DNA of 64,000 nucleotides, taken from Rossellomorea aquimaris (GTDB taxonomy: Bacteria; Bacillota; Bacilli; Bacillales; Bacillaceae_B). The DNA lies in the NCBI RefSeq assembly GCF_020172085.1, contig NZ_JAIVAT010000005.1, forward strand, positions 124,001-188,000, written 5' to 3'. A program made the position numbers and the translations under genes. Below, in pieces: positions 7,917-16,346 of this stretch (its first letter is position 1; each line of letters opens with the position of its first letter). Under the pieces are notes generated by a model. That model was not told the origin of the DNA and did no database searches. It saw only the letters and a list, made by a program, of their open reading frames with translations.

Positions 7917-8141
7917 ATGATAAATCAAATTCAGCGTTCATTAGAAGAACGACTCCCGATCGAAATGATCTATATGAATAAACAATGTGAATGTACCAAA
8001 AGAAGAGTGCTGGTTAAGAGGATTGATACGGACTTTATCACGGCATATTGTTTATTCAGGAACGATATCCGCAGGTTCAGAATTCAGGATATTTTGGCTG
8101 TTTCTTATCTTCCTCCCCATTATGTCAGAACAAATCACTGA
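7917..8141 (+). CDS. Small WYL-domain-like protein (74 aa)
   Basis: A 74-residue protein consisting almost only of a short WYL-like module: IEMIYMNKQCECTKRRVLVKRI then FITAYCLFRNDIRRFRIQDIL. WYL domains are small SH3-like folds that bind nucleic acids or nucleotides, and are often attached to DNA-damage and defence regulators. There is no HTH here, so it would act alone or as an accessory. The start ATG follows AGGGGG. A potential LexA-controlled promoter lies about 35 bp upstream. The function is unknown and the domain assignment is from pattern only. Confidence 0.68.
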   Translation: MINQIQRSLEERLPIEMIYMNKQCECTKRRVLVKRIDTDFITAYCLFRNDIRRFRIQDILAVSYLPPHYVRTNH

Positions 8142-8198
8142 CCCTCCGTTCCTTATAAAAAGGCTGAACCCTCTTTTTATGGGCTCAGCCTGGTTTGT

Positions 8199-10184
8199 TT
8201 ATGCCGTTGCTCTTGTCGGTGTCTTGTCTTCTCTCTTAATAAATAATTGAAGCGCAAGCATAATACCGAATAAGACCAAACCAATAATATCCGACATGCC
8301 TTCTGGATAAATCAGTAATAAACCGGCGGCTACACAAAGGAATCGTTCAATGACAAATACTCTTCGGTACCAATAACCGATCATCCCGGCCCCTATTGCC
8401 ATCATTCCCGTCACGGCCGTAAAGACGACCCATATTAACCTAGGAATGGTTGTATCGATCATTAACAGTTCTGGAGACAATACGAACATATACGGTATGA
8501 TAAAGGCTGCTATGGCCAATTTAGCCGAATTGACACCCGTCCGTATCGGTTCTCCTCCGGATACCCCTGCCGCCGCGAAAGCAGCAAGTGCTACAGGAGG
8601 CGTAATATCGGCAATGATCCCGAAGTAGAATACAAATAAGTGAGCAGATAACTCAGGTGCACCCAATAAAATGATGGCAGGTGCTGCAATCGTGGATGTA
8701 ATGACGTAATTCGCTGTAGTAGGAGAACCCATCCCCAGTACAATTGACGCAATCATCGTAAATACTAATGTAAGGATCAGCTTACCTTCTGTCGAATTCG
8801 TTAAATCAGCAGCCAAGTCTACCAGACCATTTGCGAGGGTCAATCCTAAACCGGTCTTGGTCACGACCCCTACGATCATTCCGGCAGCAGCAGTAGCCAC
8901 GGCTACTGACAAAGCTGTTCTGGCCCCATCAACAAGAGCGTCTACAGCATCCTTGAAACCGATTCTTGTATCTTTTCTTATCGCACTGATGGCGATAGTG
9001 GCAACAATTGACCAGAGCGCTGCTCGCATAACGCTCATACCACTGACTAACAAAATGATGACTGTCAAAATCGGAAGCAGCAAATAAATCTTCTTGAATA
9101 CTTCTTTCCGGTTAGGCATTTCTTCATCGGTTAATCCACGAAGACCGATTCGCTTTGCTTCAAAGTGTGTCATGATCCATATTCCTGTGAAATAAAGAAC
9201 CGCAGGAATCGATGCTGCTTTCGCAATATCCCAATACGAAATGCCACCAATGAATTCGACCATCAGGAATGCGGCAGCCCCCATGATCGGCGGCATCAAC
9301 TGTCCTCCCGTGGACGCAGCTGCCTCTACACCACCAGCGAACTCTTTACGATACCCGAGTTTTTTCATCATAGGGATCGTAAATGAACCCGACGTCACGA
9401 CGTTCGCAACCGAGCTTCCACTGATGGTACCTTGAAGGGCACTCGAGAAGATCGCAACCTTGGCTGGCCCACCTACACGCTTACCGGCAATGGACACGGC
9501 CAGATCATTAAAGTACTGACCTACGCCCGTCTTCACAAGGAATGCCCCAAATAATAGGAACAGGAAGATAAAGGTGGCTGAAACATATAATGGTGTTCCA
9601 AGGATCCCTTCACTCGTGAAGAACATCGTTTTCACGATATCGTCCCAATCATACCCTCTGTGTGCAAGGAATCCAGGCATTAATCGACCATAATACATAT
9701 ATAGGATGAAGGCAGATGCAATGATGGTAATCGGTAACCCTACCGCCCGTCGTGTTGCTTCCAATACAAGGACCATGGCTGCGAAACCAACATAAAAGTC
9801 CATTTGAGTCATTAATCCTATTCTACTGACGATATCATCCTGCATGATCGGCCAGTAAGCACCTATCCCTACAGAAATAGCTGAAAGAACGATATCATAC
9901 CAGGCAATCTTATCCTTCTTTAAATACTTCTTACGTGCAGGAAATAACAGGAATACTAATGAAAGGGCAAACCCTAAGTGTATCGACAATAACAATTGCC
10001 TAGGGATGAATTGAAAGATGGATGCTACTAATTGGAATAATGAAAATGCCAATAATCCGAAGAAAATGATCCATTTGAACATTCCATGATGTAATTTTCT
10101 AGTGGAAGATTCCGGATCGTATTTCTCTAATAACTCTTGTTGTTGCTCTGCAGTCAATGATTCAAACTCTTTATCTTTTTCCAA
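8199..10184 (-). CDS. TRAP transporter permease, fused 4TM/12TM subunit (TAXI type)
   Basis: A 661-residue polytopic membrane protein that combines the small (DctQ-like) and large (DctM-like) subunits of a tripartite ATP-independent periplasmic transporter, driving uptake with an ion gradient. Numerous transmembrane helices are visible. Characteristic DctM segments include SGSSVANVVTSGSFTIPMM, the GGVEAAASTGGQLMPPIMG region and the GMGSPTTANYV loop. The start is TTG behind AAAGGAG with 9-nt spacing. It overlaps the end of the DUF1850 gene by 14 nt, which suggests translational coupling. It is the last gene of the TAXI operon. The substrate is unknown; fused TAXI permeases often carry small organic acids. 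Confidence 0.93.
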   Translation of the reverse strand: MEKDKEFESLTAEQQQELLEKYDPESSTRKLHHGMFKWIIFFGLLAFSLFQLVASIFQFIPRQLLLSIHLGFALSLVFLLFPARKKYLKKDKIAWYDIVLSAISVGIGAYWPIMQDDIVSRIGLMTQMDFYVGFAAMVLVLEATRRAVGLPITIIASAFILYMYYGRLMPGFLAHRGYDWDDIVKTMFFTSEGILGTPLYVSATFIFLFLLFGAFLVKTGVGQYFNDLAVSIAGKRVGGPAKVAIFSSALQGTISGSSVANVVTSGSFTIPMMKKLGYRKEFAGGVEAAASTGGQLMPPIMGAAAFLMVEFIGGISYWDIAKAASIPAVLYFTGIWIMTHFEAKRIGLRGLTDEEMPNRKEVFKKIYLLLPILTVIILLVSGMSVMRAALWSIVATIAISAIRKDTRIGFKDAVDALVDGARTALSVAVATAAAGMIVGVVTKTGLGLTLANGLVDLAADLTNSTEGKLILTLVFTMIASIVLGMGSPTTANYVITSTIAAPAIILLGAPELSAHLFVFYFGIIADITPPVALAAFAAAGVSGGEPIRTGVNSAKLAIAAFIIPYMFVLSPELLMIDTTIPRLIWVVFTAVTGMMAIGAGMIGYWYRRVFVIERFLCVAAGLLLIYPEGMSDIIGLVLFGIMLALQLFIKREDKTPTRATA

Positions 10185-10692
10185 CTACAGTCACTCCTTT
10201 CCACTGATCATAAAGTGATTGTTTCTTTAATTGAACCCGGACGACTGACCCTTTAACAAAATAGTCGGCTAAAGGATATTCCCTTCCGTCAAGTACGAGT
10301 CGGTGATTTGCGACGACTTGTCCGATCCTGATATCAATATAAGGAAACACTCTTTCCATATTAGAAATTAAATATTTGCCTTCCTTCGTCACTTCAAAGA
10401 TTTCATTTCCTTCTGCATTGGCAGGCATCCCAATGGCAGTATCTTCATATAGTAGTTTTGTTTGTTGAATTTGATTTGATGATGTCGGCTCATAAAACTC
10501 CTCTACTTCTGATAGATGAATAGAGTGGGTATACCGAACCGAAAACGATTGATTGTCGGGGAGGCTGAAAAGAACAGTGTCCCCTGTTGTACTTCTCGGC
10601 TCTATGACCAAAAAGGTGTGTAAGGGCATAAAGATGATGAATACGATACATAGAATAAGGAGAATCGCTCCAAGTGATGTGTATTTCTTCAT
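10171..10692 (-). CDS. DUF1850 protein of the TAXI-TRAP operon
   Basis: A 173-residue protein with one N-terminal membrane anchor (about 8-30) and an extracellular beta-rich domain containing FSVRYTHSIHLSEVEEFYE and a DIRIGQVVANHRLVLDGREYPL stretch, typical of DUF1850. This family is regularly found between TAXI binding protein and TRAP permease genes, as here, but its role is undefined. I prefer the ATG at 10692 (MKKYTSLG), preceded by GGTGGGGA; an in-frame ATG at 10713 lacks a good site. The 3' end overlaps the permease start. Confidence 0.85.
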   Translation of the reverse strand: MKKYTSLGAILLILCIVFIIFMPLHTFLVIEPRSTTGDTVLFSLPDNQSFSVRYTHSIHLSEVEEFYEPTSSNQIQQTKLLYEDTAIGMPANAEGNEIFEVTKEGKYLISNMERVFPYIDIRIGQVVANHRLVLDGREYPLADYFVKGSVVRVQLKKQSLYDQWKGVTVVGKR

Positions 10693-10750
10693 AAGAATTC
10701 CCCACCATTCCATTTTTTCATCCGGCAGATAGAATTAGCTTATACCAAAA

Positions 10751-10776
10751 CAAAAGAATAGACCGTGGCGGCCTAT
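10751..10776 (-). terminator. Attenuator between TAXI binding-protein gene and DUF1850
   Basis: On the minus strand ATAGGCCG pairs with CGGTCTAT (one G-U pair, 3-nt loop), followed by a T-rich stretch. Its position inside the operon suggests partial termination, leaving more binding protein than permease. Confidence 0.55.
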
Positions 10777-10802
10777 CCCTTTGTCCATCTTCTGGTGAGA
10801 AC

Positions 10803-11798
10803 CTATTCCATTGAAATTCCTTTTTCATCAAAGTATTTCTTTGCACCTGGATGTAATTCAATTCCCATACCTTTAAGTCCGTCTTCAGCTTTGATCAACT
10901 TTCCTTTGGCGTGGGTGATTTTATCCGTGTTTTCAAAAATGGCTTTAGTTACATCATAGATGACATCTTCAGAAATGTCAGCGCTGGTCACTAACATGGC
11001 ACGAACCGCAACCGTTGTCACAGCTTCGTCTACCTTGCTGTAAGTACCTGCAGGAATTTCATCCTCTGAGTAGTAAGGGTACTTCTCAATCAATTCGCTG
11101 ACTTTGTCTGACTCGACAGGAACGATTGTGATATCTTCTGTCGCAGCCAAACCTTCAACCGCTCCAGTCGGAGTACCCGATGTGATAAACGCGGCATCGA
11201 TCGTTCCATCCTGGATACCAGTGGTTGAATCATCAAATGATAAATTACGAGCTTCTAAATCTTCCAGTTTAATTCCGTGTACTTCAAGGATTTGTGTTGC
11301 ATTCAATAGTGTACCTGAGCCAGCTTCACCAACGGAAACAACCTTCCCTTTAAGATCTTCCACAGATTTGATACCAGAATCCTTCGTTGTAACGATTTGG
11401 ATTGTTTCTGGATAAAGAGTCGCAATCCCTCTTGCGTTTTCTACCTTGTTATCTTTGAACATTTCCGTACCTTCAGATGCATAAGACGCAATATCTGTTT
11501 GTGTAAAAGCGATTTCAGTTTTGCCATCTTTAATTGCGGCCATATTCTCGGCAGATGCTCCTGAAGTCGATGCGTTGGAGTCAATTCCAGTTTCATCTTT
11601 AATGATTTTAGCGAAGGTTCCACCTAACGGGTAATATGTACCCCCTGTTCCACCTGTTGCAATTCCAATGAAGTCAACCTCTTTGTTACCTTCACCATCA
11701 GATGATGAACCTCCACCTGATCCGCCACCACAAGCAGCAAGAATGACAGATAGAACTAGAAGTAGTGCAGTGCTTAGAAAGAGACTGCGTTTTTTCAT
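10803..11798 (-). CDS. TAXI family TRAP transporter solute-binding lipoprotein
   Basis: A 331-residue extracytoplasmic binding protein. A signal peptide with lipobox (cysteine at residue 23) is followed by a glycine/serine linker and the TAXI domain, with IGIATGGTGGTYYPLGGTFA near residues 43-62 and later GQ-like VSVGEAGSGTLLNATQ and DAAFITSGTPTGAVEGLA segments. It captures the substrate and delivers it to the fused permease encoded downstream. It is the first gene of a three-gene operon (binding protein, DUF1850, permease), with a SigA-type promoter about 50 bp upstream and an attenuator behind it. The ligand is not predictable; known TAXI proteins bind acidic compounds such as glutamate. 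Confidence 0.93.
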   Translation of the reverse strand: MKKRSLFLSTALLLVLSVILAACGGGSGGGSSSDGEGNKEVDFIGIATGGTGGTYYPLGGTFAKIIKDETGIDSNASTSGASAENMAAIKDGKTEIAFTQTDIASYASEGTEMFKDNKVENARGIATLYPETIQIVTTKDSGIKSVEDLKGKVVSVGEAGSGTLLNATQILEVHGIKLEDLEARNLSFDDSTTGIQDGTIDAAFITSGTPTGAVEGLAATEDITIVPVESDKVSELIEKYPYYSEDEIPAGTYSKVDEAVTTVAVRAMLVTSADISEDVIYDVTKAIFENTDKITHAKGKLIKAEDGLKGMGIELHPGAKKYFDEKGISME

Positions 11799-11840
11799 AT
11801 TCTAATTCCCCCTTATTAAATTTTGTACATTAACGAAATA

Positions 11841-11871
11841 ATTGTAACACAGGCTGTAACAATCTTGTCAA
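11841..11871 (-). promoter_or_regulatory. SigA-type promoter of the TAXI-TRAP operon
   Basis: On the minus strand a consensus TTGACA (11871-11866) is followed by TACAAT (11846-11841) with a 19-bp spacer. It lies about 40 bp before the binding-protein start. Confidence 0.6.
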
Positions 11872-11965
11872 ATCAAATACATAAAGTTTTAACATTTTTC
11901 ATAAAAACCCTTTAAAACAATCCCCATCATAACCAGAATCCAGACGAGAACCTCTTTGGAGCGAA

Positions 11966-12006
11966 CGTTCATATGTATAGGAAATGTATAAAGCGTTCAC
12001 ATATAT
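11966..12006. repeat. Direct repeats upstream of the TAXI-TRAP promoter
   Basis: CGTTCATATGTAT (11966-11978) and CGTTCACATATAT (11994-12006) are near-identical direct repeats 28 bp apart, about 100 bp upstream of the promoter. Tandem half-sites of this kind can be response-regulator sites, but no regulator gene is adjacent. The rest of the 11799-12095 gap holds only the promoter and the yutG-side terminator. Confidence 0.35.
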
Positions 12007-12045
12007 CACATCTACATTTCACCTGTGACGAAAATCTGTCCACAT

Positions 12046-12070
12046 AAAAAGGACTGAAGATTTTCAGTCC
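12046..12070 (-). terminator. Terminator after the PgpA-like gene
   Basis: On the minus strand GGACTGAA pairs with TTCAGTCC (12070-12063 and 12058-12051, 4-nt loop), followed by UUUUU. Confidence 0.82.
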
Positions 12071-12095
12071 CTGCTGTTATATATCAGAATGTGGT

Positions 12096-12650
12096 TCAAC
12101 CTATTAATTCTTCATCCTCAAATTTCAGCTTGTCTTCTTCGGAAATATTTTCTTCCTTGTCCCTAATATTATGGGCTATTCTTGATGATGCATTGGCAGC
12201 GATGCTTGCAACGATATCATCTAAGAAGGTGTGTACACCTTTCCCATTTTTCGTATCCAATTCCCGGATGATGCCAATCTTGTTTTTATCAAGATGACCA
12301 AATGTCGTTACAGCAATGCTTCCATATCCAAGGGCGGCACCAAGCGCGATGGTCTCATCGACTCCAAACAGTCCTTCGTCCGTTTCGACAATCGATTGAA
12401 GGGGCTCGGAAAGTTTCTTCTCTTCCGCAAGCTGATCCAATTCAACCCCGACCAAAATGGCATGCTGAATCTCCCTTTTTAACAACACTCTTTTCACACT
12501 ATCAATACAATCCTCCATTTGAAGATCAGTATTATATGGATACTGCATTTCATACACAATTTCGGCTATATCTTCTATCGTAACACCACGATCTTTAAGT
12601 CTTTTTAATGCCGCTTTGGTAACATCTCTCGAGTGTACAGGTTGATTCAT
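12096..12650 (-). CDS. yutG: Phosphatidylglycerophosphatase A-like protein (YutG type)
   Basis: A 184-residue soluble protein resembling B. subtilis YutG, annotated in the PgpA superfamily. The conserved core includes GVELDQLAEEK, LFGVDETIALGAALGYGSIAVTTFGHLDK and a later VHTFLDDIVASIAANASSRIAHN segment with acidic residues that could bind metal. Classical PgpA removes phosphate from phosphatidylglycerophosphate; whether this soluble version does so is uncertain. The start ATG follows AGAGGGG. It is monocistronic with a terminator, and divergent from yjcH. Confidence 0.8.
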   Translation of the reverse strand: MNQPVHSRDVTKAALKRLKDRGVTIEDIAEIVYEMQYPYNTDLQMEDCIDSVKRVLLKREIQHAILVGVELDQLAEEKKLSEPLQSIVETDEGLFGVDETIALGAALGYGSIAVTTFGHLDKNKIGIIRELDTKNGKGVHTFLDDIVASIAANASSRIAHNIRDKEENISEEDKLKFEDEELIG

Positions 12651-12763
12651 ACTAATACCCCTCTCTGGCAGTTCGTTTCCTATCTAAATTATAACACTCT
12701 TTGGAATATTCGTATTGGAATTTGCTTTCGGGTATTATTTAATAGAGTATGATACAATCTTCC

Positions 12764-12777
12764 TGTAAACGTTAACA
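12764..12777. promoter_or_regulatory. Catabolite-responsive element (cre) for CcpA
   Basis: TGTAAACGTTAACA matches the CcpA operator consensus (TGNAANCGNTNNCA) with no mismatch. It lies just downstream of a TACAAT -10 element (12753-12758) and before the yjcH ribosome binding site, a location that normally blocks transcription. Confidence 0.65.
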
Positions 12778-12799
12778 CTGAGCATAGGAGGCTATCGTC

Positions 12800-13525
12800 A
12801 TGACAACTGCAAGAGGAAACGTAACTGAATTGAACCTCTTTAGTAAAGAACTAAATGAAGAGATGAAGATGCTGGTTTATTTACCAGCCACATACTCTCC
12901 ACTTTATAAATATTCCCTTCTCATCGCACAGGATGGTAAAGATTACTTCCAACTTGGACGGATCCCCCGCCTGGCGGATGAACTGCTTTCTAACAGGGAG
13001 ATTGAAAACATGATCATTGTCGGGGTCCCATACAAGAATGTAGAGGATCGCAGAAGGAAATATCATCCCCACGGTGAAGAAAACGATGCTTATATTCGCT
13101 TTCTGGCACATGAATTGGTTCCCTATTTAGATGAGCATTACCCCACCTATCATATGGGGTTGGGTCGTGCCCTTGTAGGCGATTCATTGGGAGCAACGGT
13201 GTCGTTGATGACCGCTTTGAAATACCCGAACACATTCGGTAAGGTCCTCCTTCAGTCCCCTTTTGTCAACGAGAAAGTATTGGATGCTGTAAATGAGTTC
13301 ACACAGCCACATCTTCTTAGCATCTACCATATTATCGGCCTCAAGGAGACCGAGGTGAAAACGACTGACGGAAAGGTAAAGGACTTCTTAAAACCAAACA
13401 GACAGCTCCATGAAAAGTTCGATCAAAAGAAATTCTCTTCTTTTTATGATGAATTTGACGGGGACCATACTTGGAAACATTGGCAGCCCGATTTAAAGCG
13501 CGCATTAAAAATGATGTTCAGCTGA
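12800..13525 (+). CDS. yjcH: Putative esterase, alpha/beta hydrolase (YjcH)
   Basis: A 241-residue cytosolic esterase of the Esterase D/enterochelin esterase-like family. It has an LPATYS-type beta-strand start, the nucleophile elbow GDSLG with Ser129, and a C-terminal GDHTW histidine. It matches B. subtilis YjcH and is followed, as there, by yjcG and yjcF homologues. The start ATG is 8 nt from AGGAGG. A cre box between promoter and start suggests carbon catabolite repression. The natural ester is unknown. Confidence 0.88.
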   Translation: MTTARGNVTELNLFSKELNEEMKMLVYLPATYSPLYKYSLLIAQDGKDYFQLGRIPRLADELLSNREIENMIIVGVPYKNVEDRRRKYHPHGEENDAYIRFLAHELVPYLDEHYPTYHMGLGRALVGDSLGATVSLMTALKYPNTFGKVLLQSPFVNEKVLDAVNEFTQPHLLSIYHIIGLKETEVKTTDGKVKDFLKPNRQLHEKFDQKKFSSFYDEFDGDHTWKHWQPDLKRALKMMFS

Positions 13526-13692
13526 CAAAGATGATTCTAAGCAGGCAAGGGGGCAACCCCTTCCTCTTATGAACTGCACCATTCTGGCTGAATCACTCCG
13601 TTCCTCTTTCGTTCGCCCTATATTAAATTTTTGAAAAATTTGCTATACTGTACATATGACAATGATAGTTAAATAGAGGAGGATTGAAGAAA

Positions 13693-14211
13693 ATGAATTA
13701 TGGTATAGTCATTTTCCCATCGAAAAAGCTTCAAGATATCGCGAACTCTTACAGGAAACGCTATGATCCTCATTATGCATTGGTCCCGCCACATTTGACA
13801 TTAAAAAACGTCTTTAGTGCAGATGATGATCAAATTAAAGAGATCGCCGGGAAACTTTCCGCGATTTCAAAAAAATACGATCCGTTTCATTTAAAAGTGT
13901 ATAAAGTCAGTTCTTTTCAGCCTGTAAATAACGTCATTTATTTCAAGGTCGAATCAAAACCTGAGCTGCAAGGGCTTCACGATGATATGCATAAACAGAA
14001 CTTCATGGGTGACGAGCCGGAATTCGCTTTCGTTCCTCACATCACCATCGCCCAGAAGCTTTCCAATGATGAACACTCGGATATTTTCGGATCACTTAGT
14101 ATGCTCGGAATCGATCATGAGGAAACAATCGATCGTTTTCACTTGCTGTATCAGTTAGAAAACGGATCCTGGACCGTTTACGAAACATTCCGTTTAGGAA
14201 AGGAAGAGTAA
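13693..14211 (+). CDS. yjcG: 2H phosphoesterase superfamily protein (YjcG)
   Basis: A 172-residue protein with the two HxT/HxI signatures of 2H phosphoesterases: PPHLTLK (His34) and VPHITIA (His116). Relatives hydrolyse or ligate 2',5' or cyclic phosphodiester bonds in RNA or nucleotides. The C-terminal [18 protein letters not shown] is almost identical to B. subtilis YjcG as I recall it. The ATG at 13693 lies 10 nt from GAGGAGG; an in-frame TTG at 13684 is too close to it. An extended -10 (TGCTATACT, 13641-13649) suggests its own promoter. The acetyltransferase gene follows after 2 nt. Confidence 0.88.
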   Translation: MNYGIVIFPSKKLQDIANSYRKRYDPHYALVPPHLTLKNVFSADDDQIKEIAGKLSAISKKYDPFHLKVYKVSSFQPVNNVIYFKVESKPELQGLHDDMHKQNFMGDEPEFAFVPHITIAQKLSNDEHSDIFGSLSMLGIDHEETIDRFHLLYQLENGSWTVYETFRLGKEE

Positions 14212-14213
14212 AC

Positions 14214-14636
14214 GTGGAAGTCCAAGTTGCCAAGACTGAAGAACAGATCCAAGATGTTTTCAATGTTCGAAAGACGGTTTTTGTCTTAGAACAACAAGTT
14301 CCCCTCGAAGAAGAGATCGATGAATATGAAAGTGACTCGATCCATTTTGTGCTATATGACCAGAACAAAGCTGTTGGTGCGGGGCGTTTTCGTATTCTCG
14401 AGGGTATTGGGAAAGTGGAAAGAATCTGCGTACTGAAATCCACCAGGGGGAAAGGAGCAGGGCGTTCATTGATGCTTGCCATTGAGGAATACGCAAAGCA
14501 GCAGCCACTGTCTCATTTGAAATTAAACGCTCAAACCTATGCCATCCCATTTTATGAGGGATTGGGCTATGAGGTGGTCTCGGATGAATTCCTGGATGCA
14601 GGCATCCCTCATAAAGCCATGAAAAAATCCATTTAA
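14214..14636 (+). CDS. yjcF: GNAT family N-acetyltransferase (YjcF)
   Basis: A 140-residue single-domain GNAT that moves an acetyl group from acetyl-CoA to an unknown substrate. The start region VRKTVFVLEQQVP, strand GAGRFRILE, and the acetyl-CoA loop RGKGAGRSLM (motif A) followed by LNAQTYAIPFYEGLGYEVV are canonical. Translation starts at GTG, 2 nt after yjcG, behind GGAAGAG. It forms an operon with yjcG as in B. subtilis and ends at a strong terminator. Confidence 0.9.
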   Translation: MEVQVAKTEEQIQDVFNVRKTVFVLEQQVPLEEEIDEYESDSIHFVLYDQNKAVGAGRFRILEGIGKVERICVLKSTRGKGAGRSLMLAIEEYAKQQPLSHLKLNAQTYAIPFYEGLGYEVVSDEFLDAGIPHKAMKKSI

Positions 14637-14683
14637 AAAGAACAGGGATCCAGATTTAGGACTGGATACCCTGTTCTTTTTTT
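14635..14683 (+). terminator. Terminator of the yjcG-yjcF operon
   Basis: A long hairpin: AAAAAGAACAGGG pairs with CCCTGTTCTTTTT, with an inner ATCCAG/CTGGAT helix, followed by T residues. Confidence 0.88.
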
Positions 14684-14753
14684 GTTTAACGCAATCGTAT
14701 ATTCAGAACATATCTCGTCGATAATGGAAAGGTATATGGAAAGGGGGAGCTCC

Positions 14754-15440
14754 ATGGCAATCAAGTCCATCGCCGTCGAATTAATCGTTGGATATTTCGC
14801 TTTGCTCATTTTGACAAAAATCCTGGGAAAAACACAAATCACTCAAATATCAGCCTTTGATTTCATATCCGCATTAATTCTAGGCGAGCTTGTAGGGAAC
14901 TCCCTTTATGACGGGGAAACAACAGTCTTTCAAATTCTCTCTGCCATTTCGATCTGGGGAAGTTTAATCTTCATTACTGAGTTCTTCACCCAAAAATCAA
15001 GACGTTTTAGGCATATGTTAGAAGGGACCCCATCATTAATCATCAACAAAGGGCAAATTAATTACGATCAACTGAAAAAAAATCATCTGGATTTGAACCA
15101 GCTTCAGCACTTGTTACGGGCGAAGGATGTATTTGCTATCAGAGAATGTGAATATGCGCTCTTGGAATCAGACGGTACGTTGAGCGTCATTCGAAAGCCT
15201 CTTTACGATATGGTACAGAGGCAGGATCTTCAATTGCCATTCAAGTCCGCCACCCTCCCTCTATCATTGATCGTAGATGGAGAAATTGTTCATGATAATT
15301 TAACTCTTGCAGGACAGACAGAAACCTGGTTATTAAATGAAATCAAAAAACAAGGCTTCCACTCCTATAATGAAGTGCTTTACGTGGAGTGGGAAGATGG
15401 GAAAACCCTTTTTATTCAAGGATATAAAGGGGCTGAATGA
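14754..15440 (+). CDS. DUF421 membrane protein (YetF family)
   Basis: A 228-residue protein with three N-terminal membrane helices (about 5-80) followed by the cytosolic DUF421 domain. Conserved features are LGKTQITQISAFDFISALILGELVG in the membrane part and EGTPSLIINKGQINYDQLKKN...LLRAKDVFAIRECEYALLESDGTLSV in the soluble part. The YetF family is common in spore formers but lacks an assigned activity. I choose the ATG at 14754 behind GGGGGAG; an upstream TTG at 14682 lies in the previous terminator. The 3' end overlaps the convergent MBL gene by 29 nt. Confidence 0.85.
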   Translation: MAIKSIAVELIVGYFALLILTKILGKTQITQISAFDFISALILGELVGNSLYDGETTVFQILSAISIWGSLIFITEFFTQKSRRFRHMLEGTPSLIINKGQINYDQLKKNHLDLNQLQHLLRAKDVFAIRECEYALLESDGTLSVIRKPLYDMVQRQDLQLPFKSATLPLSLIVDGEIVHDNLTLAGQTETWLLNEIKKQGFHSYNEVLYVEWEDGKTLFIQGYKGAE

Positions 15441-16320
15441 TCAATTCATTTTCTCGAATTGAAAATGACAGGTGTTTCTTGCGTTCAAGACTTGTAAGGT
15501 AGGCTGTAACCGATGTTCTAAAAAGCAGCCACTGCCCCACATTCGCTACTTTGATACCAAGCAGGTCCAAATATCTCTTCATGATGTGATCGAATGTATC
15601 TCCGTTGGGGCTTTCATTTACCAACCCTACTAGAGCGTTCATTCTATCTTCGTGAAGTTCCACATTTTCCTTCACGGTTTGAATTATATTTTCTTCGAAG
15701 CTCCCATGTCCCGGTATGGCTCCTTTACATGATATGTGAAGGAGTTTTTCTAATGATTCCAATGTTTGGTCCGCATCCACAATAAAGGGAATCACATGCT
15801 TCTTTAACGTTTCACTTCCAAAATAACTATCTGCTGCAAATAAAATGTGCTCAACCAAGACTCCTACCTGACTATACGAATGTCCCGGTAAATCTATAAC
15901 ATCAAATGAGAACGGACCTATGCTATTATTTCCCGTACTGAGCTCTTCGTCCACCTCAACTGCCTGTCCTTCAAGGAATTTATTACGCAAATCCTTAATC
16001 GGCATCGCACCATTGAATAAATAAATCGGTTCCAGAATGGGATTCTCCATGATGGCTCTTTCCAATTTAGGGGCAAAAACAGGAATGTTGTATTTCTTCT
16101 TAAGGTGACGGGCACCGCCGAAATGATCTGTGTGGGCATGGGTGATGATACAATAATCAAGGGGGAGTCTTTCTTCCTCCAATATCCTGATTACTTTCCT
16201 CATAGCGGAGTCATCCAATCCGCTGTCAATTAAAAGCCCCTTTCCCTCTTTCACACAATAGCCGATCGTAACGGCACCGGTAAACGCATAGCAATGTTCT
16301 GTGTATTTCTGAAGTTTCAC
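15412..16320 (-). CDS. MBL-fold metallohydrolase
   Basis: A 302-residue metallo-beta-lactamase-fold hydrolase. The zinc-binding motif HAHTDH is present, followed by DLPGHSYSQVGV with the next histidine, an AADS aspartate and a PGHG histidine near residue 205. A C-terminal helical extension with a winged-helix-like appearance (about 240-300) follows. The best start is GTG at 16320, 7 nt from GGAGG; an ATG two codons upstream sits only 1 nt away. Related proteins include glyoxalase II-like thioester hydrolases, but the substrate is unknown. The gene overlaps the DUF421 gene tail to tail. Confidence 0.88.
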   Translation of the reverse strand: MKLQKYTEHCYAFTGAVTIGYCVKEGKGLLIDSGLDDSAMRKVIRILEEERLPLDYCIITHAHTDHFGGARHLKKKYNIPVFAPKLERAIMENPILEPIYLFNGAMPIKDLRNKFLEGQAVEVDEELSTGNNSIGPFSFDVIDLPGHSYSQVGVLVEHILFAADSYFGSETLKKHVIPFIVDADQTLESLEKLLHISCKGAIPGHGSFEENIIQTVKENVELHEDRMNALVGLVNESPNGDTFDHIMKRYLDLLGIKVANVGQWLLFRTSVTAYLTSLERKKHLSFSIRENELIIQPLYILE

Positions 16321-16346
16321 GATCATACCTCCATCAAATCTGTTCC

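Noticed and set aside
11961..11970. GCGAACGTTC as a possible SOS box
   Set aside because: The GAAC and GTTC halves are adjacent rather than separated by four bases, so it does not fit LexA.
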